Source: Pusillibacter faecalis
Lineage (GTDB): Bacteria > Bacillota > Clostridia > Oscillospirales > Oscillospiraceae
Assembly: GCF_018408705.1 (NCBI RefSeq)
Contig: NZ_AP023420.1
Location: forward strand, 2,728,001-2,792,000
Direction: 5' to 3'
Length of the DNA: 64,000 nucleotides
Positions 41,881-51,010 of this stretch are shown one piece after another. A model generated the notes under the pieces. The model searched no databases. It saw only the letters and a list, made by a program, of their open reading frames with translations, and was not told the DNA's origin. The number at the start of each line of letters is the position of its first letter. The stretch's first letter is position 1. A program made the position numbers and the translations under genes.

Positions 41881-43287
41881 ATGGCAGAAGTCAATGCAAA
41901 GGAATATGTCGGCGAGCTGGTCAAGCGCGCAAAGGCAGCTCAGAAGGAGTTTGAGCGTACTGCCACCGATCAGCTGACCATTGATAAGGTCGTTCGGGCC
42001 ATTGGAAAAACCATCTATGACGCCCGTGAGGAGCTGGCGAAGGATGCTCATGAGGAAACCAAGTACGGCACGATTCCCATGAAGGTCAGCAAGATCATTG
42101 CGACCACTACCTCTCAGTGGAACATTATGCGGGGTAAGAAGTCTGTTGGTTATATCAAAAATCTGCGGGATGAGCCGGGCGTCAAGGTTATGGCAAAGCC
42201 CATGGGGGTTGTTGGCTGTGTAATGCCCAGCACCAACCCGATTGTCACGATTGCCGCCAACGGCATGATGTCCATCAAGTGCAGAAACGCCTGCATTATT
42301 GCGCCCCATCCCTCTGCCAAGAATGTTTCCAAGAAAACGGTCGATATGGTCCGCAAGGAAATTGAAGCGCTGGGTGCCCCTGCTGACCTGATCCAGGTCA
42401 TTGAGCCGGAGTACTGCAGCATTCAGGCCACGGATGAACTGCTGGCTCAGTGCGATGTGAATATCGCCACCGGCGGCCCTGGTATGGTCAAGGCTGTTTA
42501 TTCCAGCGGCCGTCCCGGCTTCGGTGTGGGACAGGGCAACTGCCAGGAGATTATCTGCGACGACTATGAGGATCTGGATCGTCTGGCCATGCTGGCTATC
42601 AATAACCGTTCCTATGACAACGGCGTGCCCTGCACCAGCGAGCAGACCATGCATGTCCCCGCTGCCATGGAGGAGAAATTCCTGGAAGCGATGCAGAAAA
42701 ATGGCGCATATCTTGTCGAGGGTGCTGAGCTGATTGAGGCACTGCGCAAGGTGGTATTCCCGGATGGCGAGCACATCAACCGGGATGTGGTGGGCCGCTC
42801 TCCCCAGGTCATCGGGAAGATGGTCGGCATTGAGATTCCTGCTGACCGCAAGACCCTGCTGTGCAAGTATACCGGCTGTGCGCAGGATGACGTACTGTCC
42901 AAGGAAATCCTCTTCCCCTTTATCCGTTATGTTACCTATACCGACTTTCAGGACACAGTTGCTGCCGCCGTGGCGAACCTGGATATGGAAGGCGCCGGTC
43001 ATAACAGCTGCATCTGGACCAATGACCCCGAGAAAGTGGAATATGCCGCTCATCTGCTGCCAGTCTCCCGTTTCAATGTCAATCAGACTCCGTTTGGCAT
43101 CAACAATGGCATGCCTACCACGACGACACTTGGCTGCGGCAGCTGGGGCAACAACAGTATCTCTGAGAATCTTGCTTGGTATCACCTGATGAATACCACT
43201 CGCGTTACCGTTACGCTGCCCAATAAGCGCCTGTGGAAGGAAGGGGACTGGGACAACTTTGACGAGTGCCCAGTTACTGAGAATTGA
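41881..43287 (+). CDS. CoA-acylating aldehyde dehydrogenase, copy 1
   Basis: 468-residue aldehyde dehydrogenase converting aldehyde, CoA and NAD+ to acyl-CoA, or the reverse. The catalytic Cys251 lies in NGVPCTSEQT; VGCVMPSTNP, GPGMVKAVYSSG and GVGQGN match the CoA-acylating branch (succinate-semialdehyde SucD, PduP, AdhE N-terminus). ATGGAGG precedes the start. The next gene is a near-identical paralogue, which is unusual. Substrate not fixed; C4 semialdehydes are one option. Confidence 0.92.
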   Translation: MAEVNAKEYVGELVKRAKAAQKEFERTATDQLTIDKVVRAIGKTIYDAREELAKDAHEETKYGTIPMKVSKIIATTTSQWNIMRGKKSVGYIKNLRDEPGVKVMAKPMGVVGCVMPSTNPIVTIAANGMMSIKCRNACIIAPHPSAKNVSKKTVDMVRKEIEALGAPADLIQVIEPEYCSIQATDELLAQCDVNIATGGPGMVKAVYSSGRPGFGVGQGNCQEIICDDYEDLDRLAMLAINNRSYDNGVPCTSEQTMHVPAAMEEKFLEAMQKNGAYLVEGAELIEALRKVVFPDGEHINRDVVGRSPQVIGKMVGIEIPADRKTLLCKYTGCAQDDVLSKEILFPFIRYVTYTDFQDTVAAAVANLDMEGAGHNSCIWTNDPEKVEYAAHLLPVSRFNVNQTPFGINNGMPTTTTLGCGSWGNNSISENLAWYHLMNTTRVTVTLPNKRLWKEGDWDNFDECPVTEN

Positions 43288-43416
43288 TTTGCTGCGGACT
43301 GGGTTCGCTGTGTGACACGTTCTAAGAGGAGCGTCTGAAAGGCCCTGCGGTTAAAAATAGCGTTGGAAACTGATAGCTCCATGTTCTTCTAAAAATGATT
43401 ATCTTTGGAGGTTCTT

Positions 43417-44823
43417 ATGGCAGATGTCAACGTGAAAGAGTATGTCAGGAGTTTAGTACAGCGTGCAAAAGCTGCACAAAAGGAATTCGAAAGGACAGCC
43501 ACAGACCAACTGACCATTGACAAGGTGGTGCGAGCTGTTGGAAAGACGATCTATGACCATCGCGAAGAATTGGCGAAGGACGCCTGTGAAGAGACAAAGT
43601 ATGGCACCGTTGAAATGAAGATCAACAAAATTTTGGCTAGTACACCTGGGCAGTGGAATGTGATGCGTGGCAAAAAGTCGGTGGGGTATATTGCAAACCT
43701 GCGGGATGAGCCAGGTGTCAAGGTCATGGCAAAGCCCATGGGGGTTGTTGGCTGCGTGATGCCCAGCACCAACCCGATTGTCACCATTGGAGCAAATGGC
43801 ATGATGTCCATCAAGTGCAGAAATGCCTGCATCATTGCGCCGCATCCTTCAGCGAAACATGTCTCACTGAAGACGGTGAATCTGATTCGCAAAGAGATTG
43901 AGGCATTGGGGGCTCCTGCTGATCTGATTCAGGTCATTGAGCCGGAGTACTGTAGCATCCAGGCCACGGATGAACTGCTGTCCCAGTGTGATGTGAATAT
44001 CGCCACCGGCGGCCCCGGTATGGTGAAGGCTGTTTATTCCAGCGGCCGTCCCGGCTTCGGTGTCGGTCAGGGCAATTGCCAGGAGATTTTGTGCGATGAT
44101 TATGACGACCTTGCATACATGGCAAGGATGATTGTCGCCAATCGCTCTTATGACTATGGTGTTCCCTGCGTTAGTGAGCAGACGATCCATGTCCCTGCGG
44201 TCAGAGAGGGTGAATTCCTTGAGGCGATGCAGGACGCTGGAGCGTATCTCATTGAGGATGCCGACAAGATCCAAAAGCTCCGTGAGGTGGTGTTCCCAGA
44301 TGGCGAGCATATCAGCCGCGATGTGGTGGGGCGTTCTCCCCAGGTCGTGGGCGGCATGATCGGCATAGATGTTCCGGAGGATCGCCGGATTCTGTTGTGC
44401 AAGTATAGCGGCTGCGCGCAAGATGATGTACTGTCCAAGGAAATTTTGTTCCCGCTGGCCCGCTATGTGACCTACACGGACTTCAGGGGCACCGTTGCCG
44501 CTGCCGTTGCCAACCTAGAGCAGGAGGGCGCTGGACATAACAGCTGCATCTGGACCTATGATGAAGAAAAGATCGAGTATGCTGCGCATATGTTACCGGT
44601 TTCTCGTTTTCAAGTCAACCAGACACCGGCGGGCATCCACAACGGACTGCCCAGCACGCCGACGCTTGGATGCGGAACTTGGGGGAATAACAGTATTTCC
44701 GAAAACCTGGAGTGGTATCATTTAATGAATACTACTCGCGTGACAGTCACGCTGCCCAACAAGCGGGGGTGGAAAGACGGCGACTGGGATTGTTTTGAGG
44801 TATGTCCTGTTACTGAGGATTGA
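43417..44823 (+). CDS. CoA-acylating aldehyde dehydrogenase, copy 2
   Basis: 468-residue paralogue of the preceding gene with the same catalytic layout (GVPCVSEQT) and co-linear over its whole length, including long blocks of near-identical DNA around 43720-43860 and 43930-44060. Differences cluster in the region 225-310 and in the C-terminal third, so the copies may have diverged in substrate preference or form hetero-oligomers. ATG at 43417 follows TTTGGAGG; an in-frame TTG twelve bases earlier is less likely. Confidence 0.92.
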   Translation: MADVNVKEYVRSLVQRAKAAQKEFERTATDQLTIDKVVRAVGKTIYDHREELAKDACEETKYGTVEMKINKILASTPGQWNVMRGKKSVGYIANLRDEPGVKVMAKPMGVVGCVMPSTNPIVTIGANGMMSIKCRNACIIAPHPSAKHVSLKTVNLIRKEIEALGAPADLIQVIEPEYCSIQATDELLSQCDVNIATGGPGMVKAVYSSGRPGFGVGQGNCQEILCDDYDDLAYMARMIVANRSYDYGVPCVSEQTIHVPAVREGEFLEAMQDAGAYLIEDADKIQKLREVVFPDGEHISRDVVGRSPQVVGGMIGIDVPEDRRILLCKYSGCAQDDVLSKEILFPLARYVTYTDFRGTVAAAVANLEQEGAGHNSCIWTYDEEKIEYAAHMLPVSRFQVNQTPAGIHNGLPSTPTLGCGTWGNNSISENLEWYHLMNTTRVTVTLPNKRGWKDGDWDCFEVCPVTED

Positions 44824-44887
44824 ACCTATTTGCCAAAGCTTCTGAAGATGGGCTTTTCAAGAAGTCTGTCTTGTGAGAATCTTTGTC

Positions 44888-44927
44888 GGTGTATGCACAG
44901 GCTGCATGTGTATTCTGTGCATACACC
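44888..44927 (+). other. Intercistronic hairpin
   Basis: Perfect 13-bp stem GGTGTATGCACAG/CTGTGCATACACC around a 14-base loop, 64 bases after the second aldehyde dehydrogenase. No T-run. Possibly an mRNA-processing or stability element within the operon. Confidence 0.45.
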
Positions 44928-44957
44928 GCACACTTAAACAATGGCAAGGTGATGAAA

Positions 44958-45758
44958 ATGGATTTAAACTTTATAACGAATCATGTGCTTTTTGAAGTGC
45001 GGGAAGGTGTAGCTTATATTACACTGAACGATCCTGAACATCTGAACCCAGTGACCGCCGAGGTAACACAGGACTTAGTCCAGTGCCTGATCTATTGTGA
45101 ACGCGAAAATGAAGTCCGTGCCATTGTTTTCAGAGGTGCCGGCGGAAATTTTACCGCCGGCGGCAATGTCAGAGGAATGAAAGACCGCTTGGATCAGGGA
45201 ATTAATACCACGAAAAGCGGTATTCGCGCTGGCGGTGAATTTATCATGCGCCTGAAAACGATCTCCAAACCGACTATCGCATGGATTGAAGGAGCGGTGG
45301 CTGGAGTGGGGATGAGCATTGCGATGGCCTGTGACTTCTCAATCGCGGAAGAGGCCGCAAAAATGGTGTTTGCCTTTGTCAATATCGGTTTTGTCCCGGA
45401 TGGCGGCGCGGCGTACATGCTGAGCAAAGCTGTTGGACCCAATCAAGCCACAGAACTGCTGATGTCCGGAAAACGCTTCAGCGGCGCACAGGCGAAAGAA
45501 TGGGGGATTATTACAGAAGCTGTGCCGAGGGAACAACTGGAGGAAACCGTTCAAAAGTATATCAACAAATACTCCAAGGGCCCCGGTGTTGCATACGCGC
45601 AGATCAAAAAGCTGCTGATGAGTGTGAATTATCAGGAACTGAACGCTTGCATGCAAAATGAGGTGGACGCGCAGTATGTATGCAGTCTCACCGCGGACCA
45701 CAAAGAGGCGGTTACGGCATTTGTGGAAAAGCGGAAGCCTGTATTTCAGGGACGCTGA
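44958..45758 (+). CDS. Enoyl-CoA hydratase/isomerase (crotonase family)
   Basis: 266-residue crotonase-fold enzyme adding or removing water at an enoyl-CoA. The two oxyanion-hole segments are FTAGGNVRGM and GVGMSIAMACDF, and GFVPDGGAAYML follows where catalytic acids lie in the family. Start set at the ATG at 44958, which has AAGGTG 8 bases upstream; a longer frame begins in a hairpin without a ribosome-binding site. Part of the operon with acyl-CoA dehydrogenase and Etf, comparable to caiD in carnitine reduction. Confidence 0.9.
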   Translation: MDLNFITNHVLFEVREGVAYITLNDPEHLNPVTAEVTQDLVQCLIYCERENEVRAIVFRGAGGNFTAGGNVRGMKDRLDQGINTTKSGIRAGGEFIMRLKTISKPTIAWIEGAVAGVGMSIAMACDFSIAEEAAKMVFAFVNIGFVPDGGAAYMLSKAVGPNQATELLMSGKRFSGAQAKEWGIITEAVPREQLEETVQKYINKYSKGPGVAYAQIKKLLMSVNYQELNACMQNEVDAQYVCSLTADHKEAVTAFVEKRKPVFQGR

Positions 45759-45806
45759 CCCATGCTTTGAAACCGATGAGAAAATCATGATTTTGAGGTG
45801 ATGTAA

Positions 45807-46952
45807 ATGAGTAAGTATCTCTTGATGAATCAGGATCAGGAGGATTTGGTTGCACTGGTCCATGACTTTATGAGCAAGAAGGTAGATCCGTATGTTGCAG
45901 AGTGGGACCGTGAGAGCCACTGCCCGATCGAAGAGGTCCGGGAACTGATGGATCTTGGTTTCTGGGGGATTGATGTTCCGGAGGAATATGGCGGCGCCGG
46001 CCTGGATGTTGCTACGATTATGTATATCCGCATGGCTATGGCCTATCACGATGCCGGCTTTACCAACACCTTTAGCGCGCAGACCTTTGGTTGGAAGCCG
46101 GTGCTGCTGGCTGGCAGCGAAGAACAAAAGAAAAAGTGGGGCCGGCGATTGGCAGAGGGTGCGTTCTGGGCCATGTGCATTACTGAGCCTCAGTCCGGCT
46201 CCGATGCCGGTAACTGCAAGACCAAGGCTGTGAAAGATGGCGATGAGTATGTGATTACTGGTGCCAAGACTTTTATTACCAACGGCGGCATCTCTGATTT
46301 GTATACAGTGACTTGTTCTACGGACCCCGGCAAGGGCAATAAAGGCATTTCCCTGTTTATTGTTGAGCGGGACCGGGAAGGTGTTTCTGTCGGCAAGCAT
46401 GAGGATAAAATGGGCATCCGCACTTCCAACACCACCGACGTCGTGTTTGACTCTGTCCGTGTCCCTGCCGAGAATATGATCGGCGCCGAGGGCAGCGGCT
46501 TCAAGACACTGATGAAGATGCTCTCCCGCACGCGTCCCACCGGTGTTGCTCCGGCGGTTGGCGTTGCCCAGCGTGCACTGGATCTTGCCATTGATTATTC
46601 CCGCACGCGGCTTTCTTTTGGACAGCCCATCGGTAAGCTGGAGGGCATCCAGTTCAAGCTAGCTGATATGGAGGCAAAGATCCAGGCTTGCCAGGCGCAG
46701 CTTGCTTATTCTGCCGCCCTGGTGGACAAGGGAATCTATGATACGCTAAATGGTTCCAGCACGAAACTGTTTGTCTCGGAAGCTGTTCTGGATATTACGC
46801 TGCAGGCGCAGCAGGTTTATGGCGGCTATGGCTATTCCAAGGAGTATCCCCTGGAAAAGCTGGTACGGGATGCACGCATTTTCTCTATTTACGAAGGCTC
46901 CAGTGAGATCCAGCGGTATATCATCGGCAAGACGCTGGTGGGTAAAATCTGA
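45807..46952 (+). CDS. Acyl-CoA dehydrogenase
   Basis: 381-residue FAD enzyme oxidising acyl-CoA or, in fermenters, reducing enoyl-CoA with electrons from Etf. Signatures are CITEPQSGSDAG, FITNGGISDLYTV and the C-terminal YEGSSEIQRYIIG with the likely catalytic base Glu363. It immediately precedes etfB and etfA, its electron partners. GAGGTGATG precedes the ATG. A crotonyl-CoA-type or crotonobetainyl-CoA reductase direction fits an anaerobe, but the substrate chain is unknown. Confidence 0.93.
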   Translation: MSKYLLMNQDQEDLVALVHDFMSKKVDPYVAEWDRESHCPIEEVRELMDLGFWGIDVPEEYGGAGLDVATIMYIRMAMAYHDAGFTNTFSAQTFGWKPVLLAGSEEQKKKWGRRLAEGAFWAMCITEPQSGSDAGNCKTKAVKDGDEYVITGAKTFITNGGISDLYTVTCSTDPGKGNKGISLFIVERDREGVSVGKHEDKMGIRTSNTTDVVFDSVRVPAENMIGAEGSGFKTLMKMLSRTRPTGVAPAVGVAQRALDLAIDYSRTRLSFGQPIGKLEGIQFKLADMEAKIQACQAQLAYSAALVDKGIYDTLNGSSTKLFVSEAVLDITLQAQQVYGGYGYSKEYPLEKLVRDARIFSIYEGSSEIQRYIIGKTLVGKI

Positions 46953-46967
46953 GGAGGAACACGGTTC

Positions 46968-47777
46968 ATGAATATTTTAGTTTGCGTCAAACAGGTGCCA
47001 GATACAACTGCCGTCAAAATTGATCCAGTCACCAATACTTTAATTCGGGACGGTGTGCCCAGCATTCTGAACCCTTTTGATGGCTTTGCTTTGGAAATGG
47101 CACTGCGGATGAAAGAGGCGGCCGGCGGGACAGTGACCGTCGTCTCCATGGGACCGGCGCAGGCGGCCGCAGTCCTGCGGGATAGCTTGGCGGTTGGCGC
47201 GGATGATGCATTCCTAGTCTCTGGCCGTGAGTTTGGCGGTTCCGACACGCTGGCCACCAGCTATATCCTCTCGCGTACAGTAAAGACCATTGAAGAGCGC
47301 AAGGGAGTGAAGTTTGACGCCATTTTCTGCGGCAAACAGGCCATTGACGGCGACACTGGCCAGGTGGGCCCTGAAATGGCAGAACATCTGGACTACGCGC
47401 AGATCACCTATGCAACAGAATTGGTTTCCTGCGAGGACGGTAAGCTCCGCATCCGCAAGGAGACCGCAGATGGCTATGATGTCCTGGAGGCGGCACTGCC
47501 TGTGGTGATCTCTGTGACAAAGACACCCTTTGAGCTCCGCTTTCCCACGGTAAAGAAGCGCCTTGCTGCAAATCGCGCTGAGATCACCACAATTACGCCC
47601 CAGGATATGGAGGGCCAGATTGATCTGAGCTGCGCCGGACTGAAGGGATCACCGACAAAGGTCAAGAAGAGCTTCACTCCTCAGCACAACAAGACTTGCG
47701 TGATTGTGGAGGAGGATTCCCTTCCCGTTTCTGCGGTGAAGCTGGTTGCCCTTCTGAGCGATGCAAAGAAGATTTAA
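46968..47777 (+). CDS. etfB: Electron transfer flavoprotein, beta subunit
   Basis: 269-residue EtfB/FixA starting MNILVCVKQVPDTTAVKID. The nucleotide-binding VGADDAFLVSG and DGDTGQVGPEMAEHL segments are present. In anaerobes EtfB can carry the bifurcating FAD that couples NADH oxidation to ferredoxin and enoyl-CoA reduction; length and acyl-CoA dehydrogenase context are compatible with that, but bifurcation cannot be proved from these motifs. GAGGAGG lies before the ATG. Confidence 0.94.
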   Translation: MNILVCVKQVPDTTAVKIDPVTNTLIRDGVPSILNPFDGFALEMALRMKEAAGGTVTVVSMGPAQAAAVLRDSLAVGADDAFLVSGREFGGSDTLATSYILSRTVKTIEERKGVKFDAIFCGKQAIDGDTGQVGPEMAEHLDYAQITYATELVSCEDGKLRIRKETADGYDVLEAALPVVISVTKTPFELRFPTVKKRLAANRAEITTITPQDMEGQIDLSCAGLKGSPTKVKKSFTPQHNKTCVIVEEDSLPVSAVKLVALLSDAKKI

Positions 47778-47790
47778 GGAGGACAACACA

Positions 47791-48798
47791 ATGGATTTTT
47801 CTGCATATAAAGATATCTGGGTATTTATTGAAACGGACGAAGGTAAGGCTGCCAGTGTGGGCCTGGAGCTGCTGAATCCCGGCGTAGAGCTGGCGCATCA
47901 GTTGGGCCAAAAGGTTGTGGCCGTGATTTTGGGCAAGGATAATGCTGAGGCGGAAAAGGCTGCCATCGCGCATGGCGCCGATCAAGTCATTTCCCTGGAG
48001 GACCCCGCCTATGGGTACTATACCACAGAGGCATATACTTATGGCATGCAAAAGCTGGTGGAAAAGTACCGGCCTTCCATTCTAATGATTGGCGCGACGA
48101 TTATCGGCCGCGACTTTGGCCCTCGGGTGTCCTGCCGGCTGAAAACCGGTTTGACTGCGGACTGCACCTCTTTGGCGGTGGATGCGGAGACTGGTATCAT
48201 GGGATGGACTCGGCCAGCTTTCGGCGGCAATCTGATGGCCACCATCATGTGCGAGAATACCCGGCCCCAGATGGGGACTGTTCGGCCCGGCGTGTTTAAA
48301 AAGTTACCTGCAGATGCATCCCGTACTGCGGAGATCATCAAAGAGAGCATTCCAGTTCCGGATGGCGTGGTGCGCACAACACTGGTGGACTCTATCCGTG
48401 AGGTTGCCGCAGAAATGGTGAAACTGGAGGATGCGGAGATCATTGTTTCCGGCGGCCGGGGACTTGGCAAGGCAGAGAATTTTTCCTACATCCGTGATTT
48501 GGCAGATGCTCTGGGAGGTGCAGTGGGTGCCTCTCGCGCGGCAGTGGATGCTGGCTGGATTCCTCATGTTCATCAGGTTGGACAGACCGGAAAGACAGTG
48601 GCGCCCAAGCTGTATATTGCCTGCGGGATTTCTGGAGCTATCCAGCATCAGGCTGGCATGAGCGGTTCTGACTGCATCGTTGCTATCAATAAGGACCCCG
48701 ATGCGCCGATTTTTAGTATCGCTGACTACGGCATCGTGGGTGATCTATTCCAGGTGGTTCCCGCCATGGCGGCTGAAATCCGAAAGTTGAAAGCATAA
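47791..48798 (+). CDS. etfA: Electron transfer flavoprotein, alpha subunit
   Basis: 335-residue EtfA/FixB. The C-terminal FAD domain is intact (GGRGLGKAENF, VGASRAAVDAGWIPHVHQVGQTG-type loop, LYIACGISGAIQHQAGM, KDPDAPIFSIADYGIVGD). The N-terminal domain carries no extra ferredoxin insert. ATG at 47791 follows AAGGAGG; a longer frame overlapping etfB is less likely. Last enzyme gene of the operon, followed by a strong terminator. Confidence 0.94.
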   Translation: MDFSAYKDIWVFIETDEGKAASVGLELLNPGVELAHQLGQKVVAVILGKDNAEAEKAAIAHGADQVISLEDPAYGYYTTEAYTYGMQKLVEKYRPSILMIGATIIGRDFGPRVSCRLKTGLTADCTSLAVDAETGIMGWTRPAFGGNLMATIMCENTRPQMGTVRPGVFKKLPADASRTAEIIKESIPVPDGVVRTTLVDSIREVAAEMVKLEDAEIIVSGGRGLGKAENFSYIRDLADALGGAVGASRAAVDAGWIPHVHQVGQTGKTVAPKLYIACGISGAIQHQAGMSGSDCIVAINKDPDAPIFSIADYGIVGDLFQVVPAMAAEIRKLKA

Positions 48799-48894
48799 AT
48801 TCCACACACGCATAAGTGGCCGCGCATTTACAAGAACACATACTATCAACTTACCTCCCATACTCCTGCTTTTTGAAGTGTGCGGCATCATTTG

Positions 48895-48933
48895 ACGCAG
48901 CCTGTGGTGTCCCCACAGGCTGCGTTTTCTTTT
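48895..48933 (+). terminator. Terminator of the fermentation operon
   Basis: Perfect 13-bp stem ACGCAGCCTGTGG/CCACAGGCTGCGT around TGTCC, followed by TTTCTTTTGCC. Confidence 0.9.
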
Positions 48934-48964
48934 GCCTGGATGAAACTTGATGAGGTGTTGTTTT

Positions 48965-49777
48965 ATGGAAAATCAGTTCCGCGGCAGCGGTACCTATGTG
49001 GCAAGTGAAGAACTGCTGAAGGTCACGAATATTGCCATCGCACTGCAAAAGCCGCTTTTGGTAAAGGGTGAGCCGGGAACCGGCAAGACGGTTTTGGCAC
49101 AGGCTATTGCAAATGCACTGCAGAAGAGACTGCTGATCTGGAATATTAAATCCACGACCAAGGCTCAGGATGGACTATATGTCTACGATGTTGTGCAGCG
49201 CCTCTATGACAGCCAGATGGGCGTGGGAGACATTGAGAAGGTTGAAAAGTATGTGAAACTCGGCAAGCTGGGAGAGGCGTTTTCCAGTGACGAGCAGGTG
49301 ATATTGCTCATTGATGAGATCGACAAGGCAGACTTGGAGTTTCCCAATGATCTGTTGTGGGAGCTGGATCAGATGGAATTTGATATTTCGGAAACAGGCC
49401 GTACTGTGCGGGCAAAACAGCGCCCGATCGTCATTATCACATCTAATGCGGAAAAAGAGCTGCCGGATGCCTTTCTGCGCCGGTGCATTTTCCACTATAT
49501 TGAGTTCCCTGATGAAGGCTTGATGTCCCAAATTATTCGCGTACATTATCCGGACCTGGAGGATGCCATGCTCACCCAGGTTTTGAAAGCATTCTATCAA
49601 CTGCGGGCCATGAACGGTCTGCAAAAAAAGCCCGGCACCAGTGAGCTGCTGGATTGGATACAGGCGCTGCAGCTTGGGGGTGTGGACCCGGCCTGTTTGC
49701 ACGAGTCATTGCCGTTTGTGGGGGCACTTTTGAAGAAGAACGAAGATATTGAACTTGTACGCCGCCGTCAGGAATGA
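48965..49777 (+). CDS. MoxR-family AAA+ ATPase
   Basis: 270-residue AAA+ ATPase of the MoxR group, chaperone-like proteins that help insert metals or mature enzyme complexes together with a VWA partner. Walker A GEPGTGKT begins near residue 36, Walker B LLIDEIDKAD, sensor ITSNAEKELPDAFLRRC follow. ATG at 48965 has GAGGTG upstream. The VWA gene begins 10 bases after its stop, the classic MoxR-VWA (CoxD-CoxE) pairing. It might mature an enzyme of the adjacent operon (inference). Confidence 0.9.
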   Translation: MENQFRGSGTYVASEELLKVTNIAIALQKPLLVKGEPGTGKTVLAQAIANALQKRLLIWNIKSTTKAQDGLYVYDVVQRLYDSQMGVGDIEKVEKYVKLGKLGEAFSSDEQVILLIDEIDKADLEFPNDLLWELDQMEFDISETGRTVRAKQRPIVIITSNAEKELPDAFLRRCIFHYIEFPDEGLMSQIIRVHYPDLEDAMLTQVLKAFYQLRAMNGLQKKPGTSELLDWIQALQLGGVDPACLHESLPFVGALLKKNEDIELVRRRQE

Positions 49778-49787
49778 GGGGGACAGA

Positions 49788-50963
49788 ATGTTTGTGTCGC
49801 TTTTTTACCGTTTCCGTTCCAATGGACTGAAGGTTTCACTGGAAGAATGGCTGACGCTGATGAATGGTTTACAACAGGGGCTCCATGATTGTTCCTTGCA
49901 TGGCTTCTATACGCTTTGTCGGGCGGTGGTGGTCAGCAGCGAGACAGATTTTGACCGCTTTGACCAGGTGTTTTTTGAATTTTTCCGGGGGATTGAGCCT
50001 CAAGAGCGGCTGCCGGAGGCGATGCTGCAGTGGTTGGAACATCCAGAGCTGACAAGGAGTGATTGGAAGCTGCTTGGGAAATTCACCAATATGCAGGTGG
50101 AGGAGATTGAAACACTGTTTGCCAAACGCTTGCAGGAGCAAAAGGAAGAGCATAATGGCGGACGCAAGTGGGTCGGGACAGAGGGGTATACGGCCTTTGG
50201 CAACCAGGGAGAGAAGATGTTCGGAATTCGGGTCGCAGGAGATTCTCGTTATCATTCTGCCTATCGGATTGCCGGAGAGCGGAGATATCGGGACTGGCGC
50301 ACAGACTGTACCTTGGACTCTCGACAGTTTCAAATGGCATTCCGCAGTCTGCGCCAGCTGTCCAAGGAAACGGATGCACCAAAAACGGAATTGGACATAG
50401 GCGGGACAATCCGAAAGACCTGCGAAAATGCTGGGCGCATGGAAGTTATGTATACTCGCCCCAGAAAGAATATGCTAAAGCTTTTGCTGCTTATGGATTC
50501 CGGCGGATCAATGGAGCCGTATCAGCAGCTTTGCAGCTTGCTGTTTCAGTCGGTCAGCAAAGTGGGACATTTTAAGGATCTGAAAATTTACTATTTCCAT
50601 AACAGGCCGGGGAGCCTTATTTATCAGGACCCTACGTTGACACTTTCCAGTGCTGTGGAGACGGAGGGTCTGCTGAAAAACCTCTCTTCGGATTACCGAG
50701 CTATTTTCGTGGGCGACGGGGAGATGTCCCTGCGGGAGTTACTAGGAAGAGATGGCGTATCATCTTCCAAAAGCGGATTAGATTGGCTGAAACAATTTAA
50801 AAAGAAATACCCGCATGCGATCTGGCTGCATCCGCAGGAGCCGCCGGTTGGCAGCAGCTATTGGACACAGTCGTTTCGTCTGATCGGGGAACAATTTGAC
50901 ATGTATCAGGTCACTGTAGAAGGGCTGACACAGGGGATGCGAAAACTTTTGGCAAATCGGTAG
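49788..50963 (+). CDS. VWA-domain (CoxE-like) protein
   Basis: 391-residue partner of the MoxR ATPase. The C-terminal half is a von Willebrand A domain with the metal-site motif DSGGS (about residue 235-239) followed by conserved downstream parts (FHNRPG, IFVGDGEMS); the N-terminal half is the variable CoxE-type region. Start taken at ATG 49788 with GAGGGGGAC just before; a frame 39 bases longer overlaps moxR. CoxD/CoxE pairs assist CO dehydrogenase maturation in aerobes; here the client is unknown. Confidence 0.88.
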   Translation: MFVSLFYRFRSNGLKVSLEEWLTLMNGLQQGLHDCSLHGFYTLCRAVVVSSETDFDRFDQVFFEFFRGIEPQERLPEAMLQWLEHPELTRSDWKLLGKFTNMQVEEIETLFAKRLQEQKEEHNGGRKWVGTEGYTAFGNQGEKMFGIRVAGDSRYHSAYRIAGERRYRDWRTDCTLDSRQFQMAFRSLRQLSKETDAPKTELDIGGTIRKTCENAGRMEVMYTRPRKNMLKLLLLMDSGGSMEPYQQLCSLLFQSVSKVGHFKDLKIYYFHNRPGSLIYQDPTLTLSSAVETEGLLKNLSSDYRAIFVGDGEMSLRELLGRDGVSSSKSGLDWLKQFKKKYPHAIWLHPQEPPVGSSYWTQSFRLIGEQFDMYQVTVEGLTQGMRKLLANR

Positions 50964-51010
50964 GTGGTTGCCAGACACTGAAAAATACAAAGCTGTGGGT
51001 AGGAGAAACC

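Noticed and set aside
41152-43185. 677-codon minus-strand frame
   Set aside because: Antisense across the CoA-transferase and first aldehyde dehydrogenase, both of which carry intact catalytic motifs.
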